DNA of 64,000 nt from Chryseobacterium sp. (GCA_031286615.1 JAITUA010000018.1:1-64000); one strand, 5' to 3'; shown: positions 1 through 7,923, counted from the first letter of the stretch. A program made the numbers and translations. The notes: generated by a model not told the origin, from the sequence alone.

Positions 1-61
1 GGGTCGAACCCGCGACATTCAGCTTGGAAGGCTGACGCTCTACCAACTGAGCTACTTCCGC
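1..61 (-). tRNA. tRNA-Gly (anticodon TCC), 3' end cut by window start
   Basis: On the minus strand the 5' acceptor strand GCGGAAG starts at 61, followed by a normal D arm, an anticodon loop CTTCCAA (anticodon TCC) and most of the T arm. The 3' acceptor strand lies outside the window. It is the last visible member of a minus-strand tRNA run Thr-Tyr-Gly. Confidence 0.93.
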
Positions 62-149
62 AATTTTGTTTCCAAAACTATTGGTAAACGCTGTGCAAAA
101 CTAAGAAAACTTATTTAATCTTGCAAGTTTTTTTTATAAAAATATAAAG

Positions 150-230
150 TGGGGAGAGCAGGATTCGAACCTACGAAGCCGAAGCAACTGAGTTACAGTC
201 AGTCCCATTTAGCCACTCTGGAATCTCCCC
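150..230 (-). tRNA. tRNA-Tyr (anticodon GTA)
   Basis: The minus strand gives acceptor strands GGGGAGA and TCTCCCC with discriminator A at 150, a long variable arm typical of class II tRNAs, and an anticodon loop containing GTA. CCA is not encoded. It lies between tRNA-Thr and tRNA-Gly and is probably cotranscribed with them. Confidence 0.96.
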
Positions 231-249
231 AAAAAGTTTATATTTTATG

Positions 250-323
250 AGCCTCCAGAGGGATTCGAACCCACGACCCCGAGATTACAAATCACGTGCT
301 CTGGCCAACTGAGCTATGGAGGC
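250..323 (-). tRNA. tRNA-Thr (anticodon TGT)
   Basis: The minus strand gives acceptor strands GCCTCCA and TGGAGGC with discriminator T at 250, and an anticodon loop containing TGT. CCA is not encoded. It is the first tRNA of the Thr-Tyr-Gly run, about 45 bases downstream of a strong consensus promoter. Confidence 0.96.
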
Positions 324-366
324 AAATATAAAAAAAGAATTCAAAAGATCGCTGTTCCTTTTTTGC

Positions 367-403
367 GAGTGCAAATATAGAACGGATTTTTTGAATTCTC
401 AAA
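367..403 (-). promoter_or_regulatory. Promoter of the tRNA-Thr-Tyr-Gly run
   Basis: On the minus strand a -7 box TATATTTG (372-379) lies 20 bp from a TTTG box (400-403), matching the Bacteroidota primary sigma-factor consensus. The 17 bases at 367-383 are identical to the tRNA-His promoter at 62954-62970. Confidence 0.75.
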
Positions 404-433
404 TTTTTTATAAACTTTTTTTAACTTTTTTTT

Positions 434-724
434 CTATGCCATTTCTTTTTTCTTGATTAATAGCTTTTTAGCAGTATCAACGCAAAGGTCCAGACTTTCT
501 TCAAAACTTGCAGATGTCTTTTTTACTACAATATCATCTCCCGGAACCGCCAGAATAAGCTCAGCAGTTTTGTTCACTTTATCAGCGTTATTTTCTACTT
601 TCAAAAATACCTTACACTCCTGAATCTTGTCATAGAAGGTATCTAATTTACTTACTTTTTTGTCAATGTGTGACTCTAGTGGTTCGTGTGGAGTTAAACC
701 AATTGATTGTACTGAAATCTTCAT
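434..724 (-). CDS. hpf: Ribosome hibernation-promoting factor, short form (HPF/RaiA family)
   Basis: 96 residues covering one HPF/RaiA beta-alpha-beta-beta-beta-alpha domain, without the C-terminal dimerisation domain of long HPF. The family binds the 30S decoding region in stationary phase, blocking tRNA and mRNA sites and promoting inactive ribosomes. The N-terminal MKISVQSIGLTPHEPL and the lysine-rich last helix fit the family. Its ATG overlaps the xerC stop by four bases (ATGA, 721-724), so the two are translationally coupled. rpsU lies just upstream, so two of the three clustered genes concern the ribosome. Confidence 0.9.
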   Translation of the reverse strand: MKISVQSIGLTPHEPLESHIDKKVSKLDTFYDKIQECKVFLKVENNADKVNKTAELILAVPGDDIVVKKTSASFEESLDLCVDTAKKLLIKKKEMA

Positions 725-1608
725 AATTCTTCTTTTTTTGAAGCTCGAGGGTGAGCCTGATTAAACACTTTTTTCAATTGTTCAATATTAGCATTCGTAT
801 AGACTTGAGTACTGGCAAGACTGGAATGCCCTAATATTTTTTTCACTTTGGAGATCTCCGCCCCATTATCCAAAACGTGAGTAGCAAAGCTATGACGAAG
901 GATGTGAGGACTTTTTTTTTCTTTCGTTGTTATAAGACTAAGGTACTTATTAACTACCACATAAACAAATTTTTCGTTGAGTTTTTTCCCCTTCTTATTT
1001 ACAAAAAAATATGATTTAAATTCTGTCTGTGGATTTCTTATTTCCAGATAACTTTTAAGGAGTTCAGACAGTTCATTGGAAACTGGAATTACCCTTTCTT
1101 TATTGCCCTTTCCTATTACTTTTAATTCATTTTCATATAAGTTAACATTCTCAAATATCAGGCCACAAAGTTCCGCCTTACGCATACCTGTCTGATAAAG
1201 AACCTCCATTATACACCTCTCAAGCACATCATGCAGCTGTTCGAAAATTCTATCATTAAGATCCACCATCTCTTCTTTGGACATAGGAATCTGTTTTTCA
1301 GCATAAAACTTCAGGGAAGAAATCCCTTCAGTGGGAGAAACGCTAATTTCACCTATTTTTAAAAGAAAAAGATAAAAACTACGGAGAGAAGATAATTTTC
1401 TGTTGATACTTCTTTTGGAAATATTGTTTTCACTGAGTTCAACAATAAAATTTCTGATGATTTTTTTGTCTGCTTTAGCTAGATTGTCGGAAGACTCCGT
1501 TCGGAGAAAGAAATGAGAGAAGTCTTCAAGGTCTTTTTTATAGCTTGTAACAGTATGAGGAGAGTACCTTTTTTCGAATTGTAAGTATTCTAAAAACTTT
1601 TCAAGCAT
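721..1608 (-). CDS. xerC: Tyrosine recombinase XerC/XerD-type
   Basis: 295 residues, the usual length of Xer recombinases. The N-terminal SAM-like core-binding domain covers about 1-90 and the catalytic domain about 105-290. The full catalytic set is visible: R143 (TGMRKAEL), K167 (IGKGNK), H235 and R238 (HILRH), H261 (LGHSS) and nucleophile Y270 (QVYTN). The family resolves chromosome dimers at dif. The housekeeping position between rpsU and hpf argues for the chromosomal Xer enzyme rather than a phage integrase. Whether it is the C or D paralogue cannot be told from this window. A -7 box at 1638-1645 precedes it. Confidence 0.88.
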   Translation of the reverse strand: MLEKFLEYLQFEKRYSPHTVTSYKKDLEDFSHFFLRTESSDNLAKADKKIIRNFIVELSENNISKRSINRKLSSLRSFYLFLLKIGEISVSPTEGISSLKFYAEKQIPMSKEEMVDLNDRIFEQLHDVLERCIMEVLYQTGMRKAELCGLIFENVNLYENELKVIGKGNKERVIPVSNELSELLKSYLEIRNPQTEFKSYFFVNKKGKKLNEKFVYVVVNKYLSLITTKEKKSPHILRHSFATHVLDNGAEISKVKKILGHSSLASTQVYTNANIEQLKKVFNQAHPRASKKEEL

Positions 1609-1615
1609 AATGGGT

Positions 1616-1664
1616 ATAAAAATAAAAATTCACTCCTCAAATATAAGAATTTAAGAAGTGAATT
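1616..1664 (-). terminator. Intrinsic terminator of rpsU
   Basis: As minus-strand RNA the arms 1649-1664 and 1627-1642 form a 16-bp stem with two G-U pairs and a 6-nt loop, followed by a U-rich tail down to about 1616. It lies 23 bases past the rpsU stop. The putative xerC -7 box sits in its 3' arm and loop. Confidence 0.7.
1638..1645 (-). promoter_or_regulatory. Putative xerC-hpf -7 box
   Basis: The minus strand reads TATATTTG, an exact match to TAnnTTTG, about 30 bases upstream of the xerC ATG. No clear -33 box is seen. It overlaps the rpsU terminator hairpin. Confidence 0.5.
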
Positions 1665-1686
1665 AATATATGGTTAAGAAAAAATC

Positions 1687-1884
1687 TTAAGCCTGCTCTT
1701 CTTTGCTAAGTGCTCTTTGTTTGTAAGCAGCTTTCAACCTTGATTGTCTCAAAGTTACAGAAGGCTTGATAAACGCTTGTCTAGATCTCAATTGACGAAC
1801 TGTACCTGTTTTATCAAATTTTCTCTTGTATTTTTTTAAAGCTCTGTCGATGGATTCACCATCTTTTACTGGAATTATTAACAT
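1687..1884 (-). CDS. rpsU: 30S ribosomal protein S21
   Basis: 65 residues, very basic, beginning MLIIPVKDGESIDRALKKYK, which is the S21 family start. S21 sits on the 30S platform near the anti-Shine-Dalgarno end of 16S rRNA. The many Arg/Lys residues in the C-terminal half fit RNA binding. A consensus promoter lies immediately upstream and an intrinsic terminator follows, so it appears to be transcribed alone. Confidence 0.96.
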   Translation of the reverse strand: MLIIPVKDGESIDRALKKYKRKFDKTGTVRQLRSRQAFIKPSVTLRQSRLKAAYKQRALSKEEQA

Positions 1885-1907
1885 ATTTTACATCTCATTT
1901 TGGATTG

Positions 1908-1938
1908 CAAAACTAGACAATTTTTCTTACATCACAAA
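1908..1938 (-). promoter_or_regulatory. rpsU promoter
   Basis: The minus-strand -7 box TAGTTTTG (1908-1915) lies 19 bp from TTTG (1935-1938). Spacing and sequence both match the Bacteroidota consensus, giving a leader of about 20 bases. Confidence 0.72.
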
Positions 1939-2128
1939 ATATATTACCATAAAGAATTAAACTTCTATCTCAAGATTGCTAATAAACCTAGTAACATAGG
2001 CATTTAATACATATTAATATTTTTATCCACAATAACTAAAATTCATCTATAATAACTTTCAACTATTCATTTTATTAACTACTTTCATTAAAAGACACCC
2101 ATATTAATGAAATGTAAACAAAAAGCAC

Positions 2129-2136
2129 TATCTTTG
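2129..2136 (+). promoter_or_regulatory. ssrA: Putative ssrA -7 box
   Basis: TATCTTTG matches TAnnTTTG and ends 16 bases before the mature tmRNA 5' end. A -33 box is not clear. Confidence 0.55.
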
Positions 2137-2152
2137 CATTCACTTTATTCAT

Positions 2153-2551
2153 GGGGTTGACTGGTTTCGACAGCAAGACCAATGGGTAAGTAAGCATGCA
2201 GAGAACCGTGGCGCGATCTCTATAATCCCTTGCTACAAAATTTTAACTGGCAACGAAGAGTTCGCTCTTGCAGCTTAATATCGAAGTATAGTAGATCAAG
2301 CGTTTTCCTGAAGATAGTAAGGAAGCAAGATATCTCACAAATGCTCTGTTCTGCGGCGTTTGATCCTGAGATATAGGAATGCGGGAATAAGATTTTAGAA
2401 GCTTCGGCTAAAATTCGAAAACTTTAGAAGATAAGCTGGAAGTTGGGTGTCTATCCTCTGCTTTCAGTCGAAAACCAATGGTAGAATAAGCATGTAGAAA
2501 GCTTATGTATTGCTTGTTTGGACGAGGGTTCGAATCCCTCCAACTCCACCA
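2153..2551 (+). ncRNA. ssrA: Transfer-messenger RNA (tmRNA)
   Basis: The 5' end GGGGTTGACTGGTTTCGACA and the 3' T arm with GGTTCGAATCCC form the tRNA-like domain: GGGGTTG pairs with CAACTCC (2541-2547), and ACCA is encoded at 2548-2551. The tag reading frame encodes GNEEFALAA followed by TAA at 2276-2278. The LAA end is the usual degradation signal. The RNA rescues stalled ribosomes together with SmpB. Length is about 399 nt, normal for one-piece tmRNA. A terminator follows at once. Confidence 0.95.
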
Positions 2552-2585
2552 AAAACCGCTTATTTTATTTAAGCGGTTTTTTTTA
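2552..2585 (+). terminator. Intrinsic terminator of ssrA
   Basis: An ACCGCTTA/TAAGCGGT stem is followed by eight T, directly after the encoded CCA. Confidence 0.9.
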
Positions 2586-2721
2586 TTTGTTTCTTGCAGA
2601 TTACAGACTCTCAACATCCAATAACTTGGTAATTAGAATAAATCCATATATTTACATCAATATTCTTTATTCTCTAATAAAAAGAGAATAGTAATTTATT
2701 AAATAACTAATAATCCATTTT

Positions 2722-3180
2722 ATGAAAATTACAAAGAACGTTTTATCAATATTTCTTTTTGCATTATCATTTTTAGTTTTAAGTTGTTCTGGAGATAATG
2801 ATAATCTGCCTGAAAAAGAAGAACCAACAACACCTGTTCAAACTAAGCACTTCAACCCACCACTCTGGATACAAGGCACTTGGCATACAACAAAGACCCC
2901 TACTACACGCTTAAAATTTACTAAAGATGACATTATTTCATTAAATGACAATTCAAGTCTCAATGATCAAATAAACAAATCAAAAACCACAAATCTGATA
3001 TGGGCAGTAGAAGATGAAGGGGCATCAAATACACTCTACTATTATACGTTGACTTTCAGACCTGTTGGAGGTGGTCCATATGGTGACAATAAGTTTAGAG
3101 TTCAGAAAATTAATGATACACTAATGCTAAGAGCTCCAGATTTTTCTTATTTAATTTATTATGTCAAAGAAAAAGACTAG
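2722..3180 (+). CDS. Hypothetical small lipoprotein
   Basis: 152 residues with a lipoprotein signal peptide: a charged start, a hydrophobic stretch and lipobox LSCSG with the lipidated Cys at about 22. The next residues are acidic (SGDNDN), a pattern associated with surface export of lipoproteins in this phylum. The mature part is a compact globular region with WIQGTWHTT near its start, which resembles small lipocalin-like lipoproteins, but I do not recognise the family. It stands alone between tmRNA and acpP and is followed by its own hairpin. Confidence 0.7.
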   Translation: MKITKNVLSIFLFALSFLVLSCSGDNDNLPEKEEPTTPVQTKHFNPPLWIQGTWHTTKTPTTRLKFTKDDIISLNDNSSLNDQINKSKTTNLIWAVEDEGASNTLYYYTLTFRPVGGGPYGDNKFRVQKINDTLMLRAPDFSYLIYYVKEKD

Positions 3181-3212
3181 TAAATTAAATAGCATTGATT
3201 TCATATTTATAG

Positions 3213-3244
3213 AAAATCATCTATTTAAATAGGTGATTTTTCTT
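3213..3244 (+). terminator. Intrinsic terminator after the lipoprotein gene
   Basis: An AAAATCA(T/C)CTATTT stem is repeated in inverse orientation and followed by a T-rich tail, about 30 bases past the stop. Confidence 0.65.
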
Positions 3245-3519
3245 ATTCCTTATTGTTTACAACAAAAAAACGAACTCAATAATACTAAAGAATTTTACAA
3301 TTACCAATTTGGTTTTATTCATATTAAGGTAAAATTCTACCCGATCTCAAACTTTATTATTGTAAATACTTTATTATTACTCAATTTCGGTTTTAGCCTT
3401 TCATAATTCACACCGAATATAACCACCTGAAAACGAAAAGACTAAAGCAAAACAATCTAAAATGAAAGCTTCTGGTCCACAAAAAAGGCTAAAAAAATGT
3501 TTTATCGTAAAGAATTTTA

Positions 3520-3527
3520 TATATTTG
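3520..3527 (+). promoter_or_regulatory. Putative acpP operon -7 box
   Basis: TATATTTG is an exact TAnnTTTG match, with a leader of about 28 bases before the acpP ATG. No clear -33 box. Confidence 0.55.
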
Positions 3528-3558
3528 CACCATCTAACAATTAAAAAAATAATTTACT

Positions 3559-3798
3559 ATGTCAGACATTGCATCAAGAGTAAAAGCTATCATCGCTGAT
3601 AAGCTTGACGTTGAAGAAACAGAAGTAACTCCTGAAGCTAGCTTCACTAACGATTTAGGAGCTGATTCACTAGATACAGTTGAGTTAATCATGGAATTTG
3701 AAAAAGAATTTAACATTCAGATCCCTGATGACCAAGCTGAAAAAATTACTACTGTAGGGCACGCTATCGCTTACATCGAAGAAGTAGTAAATAAATAA
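3559..3798 (+). CDS. acpP: Acyl carrier protein
   Basis: 79 residues, acidic, four-helix ACP fold. The phosphopantetheine attachment motif GADSLDTVE is present with Ser37 as the modified residue. It carries growing acyl chains in type II fatty-acid synthesis in the cytoplasm. fabF follows after 34 bases in the common acpP-fabF order, and rnc follows fabF as in many bacteria. Confidence 0.97.
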   Translation: MSDIASRVKAIIADKLDVEETEVTPEASFTNDLGADSLDTVELIMEFEKEFNIQIPDDQAEKITTVGHAIAYIEEVVNK

Positions 3799-3832
3799 TA
3801 TTCTTCAACAAAAAAGAAATTAAACAAAGTTT

Positions 3833-5077
3833 ATGGAATTAAAAAGAGTAGTTGTAACAGGATTTGGAGCAATAACGCCAATCGGAAATAATGCAAAAGA
3901 ATACTGGGAAAATCTTGTGAAAGGTGAGAGCGGTGCCGCTCCGATTACTCTTTTTGATGCCACAAACTTTAAAACAAAGTTCGCTTGCGAAGTTAAAGGT
4001 TTCGATCCATTACAGCATTTCGATAAGAAAGAGTCTAAAAAAATGGACCGAAATACCCAACTGGGACTTGTTGCTGCCAAAGAAGCAGTAGCACACTCCA
4101 GAATTATTGAAGACAATGTAGACAAAAACAGAGTTGGAGTAATCTGGGGTTCCGGAATCGGAGGTTTAGAGACTTTTGAAACTGAAGTTTTAGGATGGGC
4201 CAATACGGAAATTCCGAGATTCAACCCGTTCTTTATCCCAAAAATGATTGCGGATATCACTCCAGGACATATCTCTATTGAGTACGGTTTCCATGGACCT
4301 AACTACACAACTGTATCTGCATGTGCATCTTCAGCAAACGCTATAATTGATTCCAAAATGCTGATCCAATTAGGAAAAGCAGACGTGATTGTGTGTGGAG
4401 GCTCTGAAGCAGCCGTTACAGCAAGTGGTGTCGGTGGATTTAATGCAATGATGGCACTTTCTACAAGAAATGATGATCCTAAAACAGCTTCAAGACCTTT
4501 CGACAAAGACAGAGATGGATTTGTATTAGGTGAAGGTGCAGGATGTATTATTCTTGAGGAATATGAGCACGCTGTAAAACGTGGTGCTACAATTTATGCA
4601 GAATTATTAGGAGGAGGTTTAAGTGCTGATGCACATCACATGACCGCTCCTCACCCTGAAGGCCTTGGTGCTTATCTGGTAATGAAGAGTTGCCTGGAAG
4701 ATGCAGGTTTAACTGCTGATGAAGTAGATCATATCAATATGCATGGTACTTCTACTCCATTAGGAGACATCGCAGAATCCAATGCAATCTCAAGATTATT
4801 AGGCGAACACGCTTATGACATTCAGATTAATTCTACAAAATCAATGACAGGCCACCTTCTTGGTGCTGCAGGTGTTATTGAAGCTATCGCTGCATTGGGA
4901 ACTATTATTCATGGTACTGTTCCTCCTACCATCAACCATTTTACTGATGATGAAAATATTGACAGCAGACTAAACTTTACGTTTAACACAGCTGTGAAGA
5001 AAGATGTAAAAGTAGCCATGAGTAATACTTTTGGATTTGGCGGGCATAATGCTTGCGTTCTATTTAAGAAAATCTAA
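3833..5077 (+). CDS. fabF: 3-oxoacyl-[acyl-carrier-protein] synthase II
   Basis: 414 residues, the normal KAS II length. It condenses malonyl-ACP with acyl-ACP in the elongation step of fatty-acid synthesis. The catalytic triad is visible: Cys164 in VSACASSANA, His304 in MHGTSTPLGD and His341 in TGHLLGAAG. It follows acpP, its substrate carrier, and precedes rnc by 9 bases, so the genes are very likely cotranscribed. Confidence 0.97.
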   Translation: MELKRVVVTGFGAITPIGNNAKEYWENLVKGESGAAPITLFDATNFKTKFACEVKGFDPLQHFDKKESKKMDRNTQLGLVAAKEAVAHSRIIEDNVDKNRVGVIWGSGIGGLETFETEVLGWANTEIPRFNPFFIPKMIADITPGHISIEYGFHGPNYTTVSACASSANAIIDSKMLIQLGKADVIVCGGSEAAVTASGVGGFNAMMALSTRNDDPKTASRPFDKDRDGFVLGEGAGCIILEEYEHAVKRGATIYAELLGGGLSADAHHMTAPHPEGLGAYLVMKSCLEDAGLTADEVDHINMHGTSTPLGDIAESNAISRLLGEHAYDIQINSTKSMTGHLLGAAGVIEAIAALGTIIHGTVPPTINHFTDDENIDSRLNFTFNTAVKKDVKVAMSNTFGFGGHNACVLFKKI

Positions 5078-5086
5078 ATTCAATGA

Positions 5087-5851
5087 ATGGAGTTACAGAA
5101 ATACTTTTCTAAATTCCTTCTCAAAAAAAGAAAAAGACAATTAACGGAGAGAGAATATTTTCTCAGTACTGAGCTTAAAAAAGTTTTAGGTACAGAGGTA
5201 CAGAATATAGCTCTTTACCGTGAAGCTTTTTCTTTAAAAAATTCTTCTAAAAATCAAGACAGCAACTACGAAAGGCTTGAATTTTTGGGAGATTCTGTTT
5301 TGGGTACAATTATTTCTTGTCATTTGTTCCAGACCTATCCTCAAGCTAATGAGGGCTATCTGACACAGATGAAATCTAAGATTGTTAATAGGAAAAACCT
5401 CAATAAATTAGGCGAAGACCTCAAGCTTACCAACCTTTTGCAAAAGCAAAACAGTTCTTCTGCTTTGGGTGAGAATATCTCCGGAAATTTATTCGAAGCT
5501 CTAATTGGTGCCGTTTACTTAGACTTCCATTATGATACCTGTAAAAGGATTATTTTGGAAAAATTGCTGACCCCTTCTGAAATCAACAAGCTTGAAAACA
5601 AGATTGTAAGCTACAAAGGTCTCCTGCTAGAATGGAGCCAAAAGAAGAAGGTCAACATAAAGTACGAAACCTGCGAAGAAATACAAGCCAATAAATCTGT
5701 AGTATTCCGATGCCACGTGTGGCTGGGTGAAGGAAAAATTGCTAATGCAACGGAAACTTCTAAGAAAAAAGCAGAAGAAAAGGCAGCACAAAGGGCATTT
5801 TATATTTTAAATAAAAAAGAAAATATACTTGGAAATTCAAAAACTTTATGA
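5087..5851 (+). CDS. rnc: Ribonuclease III
   Basis: 254 residues. The nuclease domain has the signature ERLEFLGDS at 62-70, which supplies the catalytic Glu and Asp. The second acidic cluster reads GNLFEALIGA: E137 is kept, but Asn134 stands where E. coli has Asp114. A C-terminal double-stranded RNA binding domain (about 170-240) ends with a KKKAEEKAAQ helix. The enzyme processes rRNA precursors and structured mRNAs. It follows fabF by 9 bases and overlaps the next gene by 23 bases. Confidence 0.95.
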   Translation: MELQKYFSKFLLKKRKRQLTEREYFLSTELKKVLGTEVQNIALYREAFSLKNSSKNQDSNYERLEFLGDSVLGTIISCHLFQTYPQANEGYLTQMKSKIVNRKNLNKLGEDLKLTNLLQKQNSSSALGENISGNLFEALIGAVYLDFHYDTCKRIILEKLLTPSEINKLENKIVSYKGLLLEWSQKKKVNIKYETCEEIQANKSVVFRCHVWLGEGKIANATETSKKKAEEKAAQRAFYILNKKENILGNSKTL

Positions 5852-6302
5852 TTTTGATGATATAGAATTTGAAGATATTGCCATAGGATTGGTAAGATTA
5901 GCAAAAGATATACCTGCTCATGAGTTTTTTTACAAAATAAATCAAGCGAACAACCTTAGTTTTTCAAGAAAAAAAGATCTTGTCTTTCATGGAGGATATT
6001 ATGATTATTTTTTTCCAAGATTTGAGGCCTACCACAAGTTTTCCAAGACTTGCTTTACCTTTATTTCAAATAAATCTTCTGAAAGTAAGCAAAAAAAAGT
6101 TCAGACAGAACTCTTTACAGAAGAAGAAAACATTAAATTTTTATTAAATAATCAGGTAGATGTAGAATATATTTTGCATAGTTCGGAACAATTCCCTGAT
6201 TTTTCCGTAATTTTGCTCCCTGAAAATCTTGTGTTTCCAATTCAAGATTATACACTGAGTTCTGATGAAGAACTTTATCAAATTATCCAGTATTATGAAT
6301 AA
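5829..6302 (+). CDS. IPExxVDY family protein
   Basis: 157 residues of a family named for a short conserved motif, found in Bacteroidota next to rnc and pyk; its function is unknown. The start appears to be TTG at 5829, overlapping the rnc end by 23 bases. The ATG at 5848 is in another frame and soon stops, so it cannot be used. The stop overlaps the pyk start by eight bases, so translation of the three genes is probably coupled. No signal peptide or membrane segment was seen. Confidence 0.75.
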   Translation: MEIQKLYDFDDIEFEDIAIGLVRLAKDIPAHEFFYKINQANNLSFSRKKDLVFHGGYYDYFFPRFEAYHKFSKTCFTFISNKSSESKQKKVQTELFTEEENIKFLLNNQVDVEYILHSSEQFPDFSVILLPENLVFPIQDYTLSSDEELYQIIQYYE

Positions 6303-7740
6303 GTATTTAAAGAAGACAAAAATTATCGCAACACTAGGACCTGCTTCATCATCGAAGGAGGTAATGTTAGATTTAATGAAAGCGGGTGTTGATATTTTCA
6401 GAATAAATTTTTCCCATGCAGATTACGACTTAGTTCGAAAAAATATTGAAATAATTAGAGAGCTAAACAGCGAATATGGTTATTCAGTGGGAATCCTGGG
6501 AGACCTTCAGGGGCCTAAGCTGAGAGTAGGAGTTGTAAAGGAGGGATCTTATCTGAACCCTGGTGATATTCTTACCTTCACCAACGAAAAAATGGAGGGA
6601 GACTCTACTAAAGTATACATGACTTATCAACAGTTTCCACAGGATGTAAAAGTAGGGGAAAGAATCCTTATTGATGATGGGAAACTAATGTTGGAGGTTA
6701 TCGAAACCAATGAAAAGGATACTGTAAAAGCAAAAACCATTCAAGGGGGGCCGTTAAGTTCTAAAAAAGGAGTTAATTTACCTAATACAAACGTTTCTCT
6801 TCCTGCTTTGACGGAAAAGGATATTCAGGATGCTAATTTCATGCTTGACATGGAGGTTGACTGGATTGCCTTATCATTTGTTCGTCATGCTCAGGATATT
6901 ATTGACCTTAAAGAATTAATTGCAAACCACCCAAATGGTAAATTCAAGACTCCAATTATTGCGAAGATTGAAAAGCCTGAAGGCGTTAAAAATATTGAAG
7001 AAATCCTTCTTGAGTGTGATGGATTAATGGTAGCTCGTGGAGACCTTGGAGTAGAAGTTCCAATGGAAGAAGTTCCTGCTATTCAGAAAAACCTGGTAGA
7101 AAAAGCAAGATTCTATTCTAAGCCGGTGATTATTGCTACTCAGATGATGGAGACAATGATCAACAGCCTGACGCCAACACGAGCGGAAGTAAATGACGTG
7201 GCCAACTCTGTATTGGACGGAGCTGATGCAGTAATGCTTTCCGGAGAAACTTCTGTAGGTAGATATCCGGTGCAGGTGGTTGAAAACATGGCTAAAATTG
7301 TAAAAAATATCGAAACCACTCATTTTTACCAACACAAAAATGAGCCAATCGAAAAAGATTATAATTGTATTGATGAGAGATTCATTACAAACAGGGTTTG
7401 TCTTGCAGCGGTAAGAATTGCTAAAACAACAAACGTTTCTGCTATTGTGACACTTACTCATTCTGGATACACTGCTTTTCAACTTGCAGCACACAGACCA
7501 AACTCTCATATCATCGTATATAGTGGTAACAAAAGAGTTATTACCATGCTGAACCTTCTTTGGGGTGTTCACGCGTATTATTATGATATGAAGAAATCTA
7601 CGGATGAAACAATCATTCAGGTAAATATGCTGACACACAACTATGGTTATATTGAAACCGGAGACTTTGTAATCAATATCAATGCTACTCCATCATATGA
7701 AGGTGGAAAAACAAATACGCTGAGATTGACGACAGTATAG
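6295..7740 (+). CDS. pyk: Pyruvate kinase
   Basis: 481 residues from ATG 6295, chosen because the protein then begins MNKYLKKTKIIATLGPASS, the usual family start. An in-frame ATG 30 bases earlier lies inside the previous gene. The enzyme makes ATP and pyruvate from phosphoenolpyruvate and ADP. Visible motifs are the N-terminal TKIIATLGPASS, the active-site region with IIAKIEKPEGV, MVARGDLGVEVP and the helix with MLSGETSVGRYP. It is the last gene of the acpP-fabF-rnc-IPExxVDY-pyk run and is followed by a strong terminator. Confidence 0.96.
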   Translation: MNKYLKKTKIIATLGPASSSKEVMLDLMKAGVDIFRINFSHADYDLVRKNIEIIRELNSEYGYSVGILGDLQGPKLRVGVVKEGSYLNPGDILTFTNEKMEGDSTKVYMTYQQFPQDVKVGERILIDDGKLMLEVIETNEKDTVKAKTIQGGPLSSKKGVNLPNTNVSLPALTEKDIQDANFMLDMEVDWIALSFVRHAQDIIDLKELIANHPNGKFKTPIIAKIEKPEGVKNIEEILLECDGLMVARGDLGVEVPMEEVPAIQKNLVEKARFYSKPVIIATQMMETMINSLTPTRAEVNDVANSVLDGADAVMLSGETSVGRYPVQVVENMAKIVKNIETTHFYQHKNEPIEKDYNCIDERFITNRVCLAAVRIAKTTNVSAIVTLTHSGYTAFQLAAHRPNSHIIVYSGNKRVITMLNLLWGVHAYYYDMKKSTDETIIQVNMLTHNYGYIETGDFVININATPSYEGGKTNTLRLTTV

Positions 7741-7771
7741 GCAATAAGCAATAAGCAATAAGCAATAAGCA
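7741..7771. repeat. Heptanucleotide tandem repeat (GCAATAA)
   Basis: Four perfect copies of GCAATAA plus GCA start directly after the pyk stop codon. See also the 7-bp-period repeats at 13135, 41309-41459 and 44901. Confidence 0.95.
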
Positions 7772-7793
7772 AAATTACTTTTTGTAAAAGCAT

Positions 7794-7834
7794 AAAAAAT
7801 TCCCGGAATTAATTTCCGGGAATTTTTATTTTTT
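7794..7834. terminator. Bidirectional terminator between pyk and the aldehyde dehydrogenase gene
   Basis: A perfect AAATTCCCGGAA/TTCCGGGAATTT stem is flanked by A and T runs, so it can serve both convergent genes. Confidence 0.88.
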
Positions 7835-7848
7835 ATATGTGATAATTT

Positions 7849-7913
7849 GTCATTCTGAACAAAACGAAAATGAAGTGAAGAATCTGTGAGATTCCTCGGT
7901 TCCTCGGAACGAC
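7849..7913. repeat. REP/MITE-like palindromic intergenic element
   Basis: Its ends are imperfect inverted repeats: GTCATTCTGA at 7849 and the complement of TCGGAACGAC at 7913. In between are GAAGTGAAGAATC and GATTCCTCGG. From memory this matches a class of short interspersed repeats common in flavobacterial genomes. Only one copy is in this window. Confidence 0.6.
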
Positions 7914-7923
7914 ATTATACATT

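Larger units (their letters stand above)
3181..3558. other. Intergenic region between the lipoprotein gene and acpP
   Basis: Holds a terminator for the upstream gene (3213-3244) and the acpP -7 box (3520-3527). Nothing else recognisable was seen in the AT-rich remainder. Confidence 0.6.

Noticed and set aside
2408-2617. Minus-strand reading frame containing WWSWRDSNPRPNK
   Set aside because: It is antisense to the 3' part of tmRNA. The SWRDSNPRP stretch is a well-known false protein produced by translating the T-arm region of tRNA-like sequences.
3820-4260. 146-residue frame opposite fabF
   Set aside because: It is antisense to a gene whose full catalytic triad is intact.
7024-7638. 204-residue frame opposite pyk
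   Set aside because: It lies fully inside the well-supported pyruvate kinase gene, has odd composition (rich in Cys, His and Ser), and shows no domain or start context.
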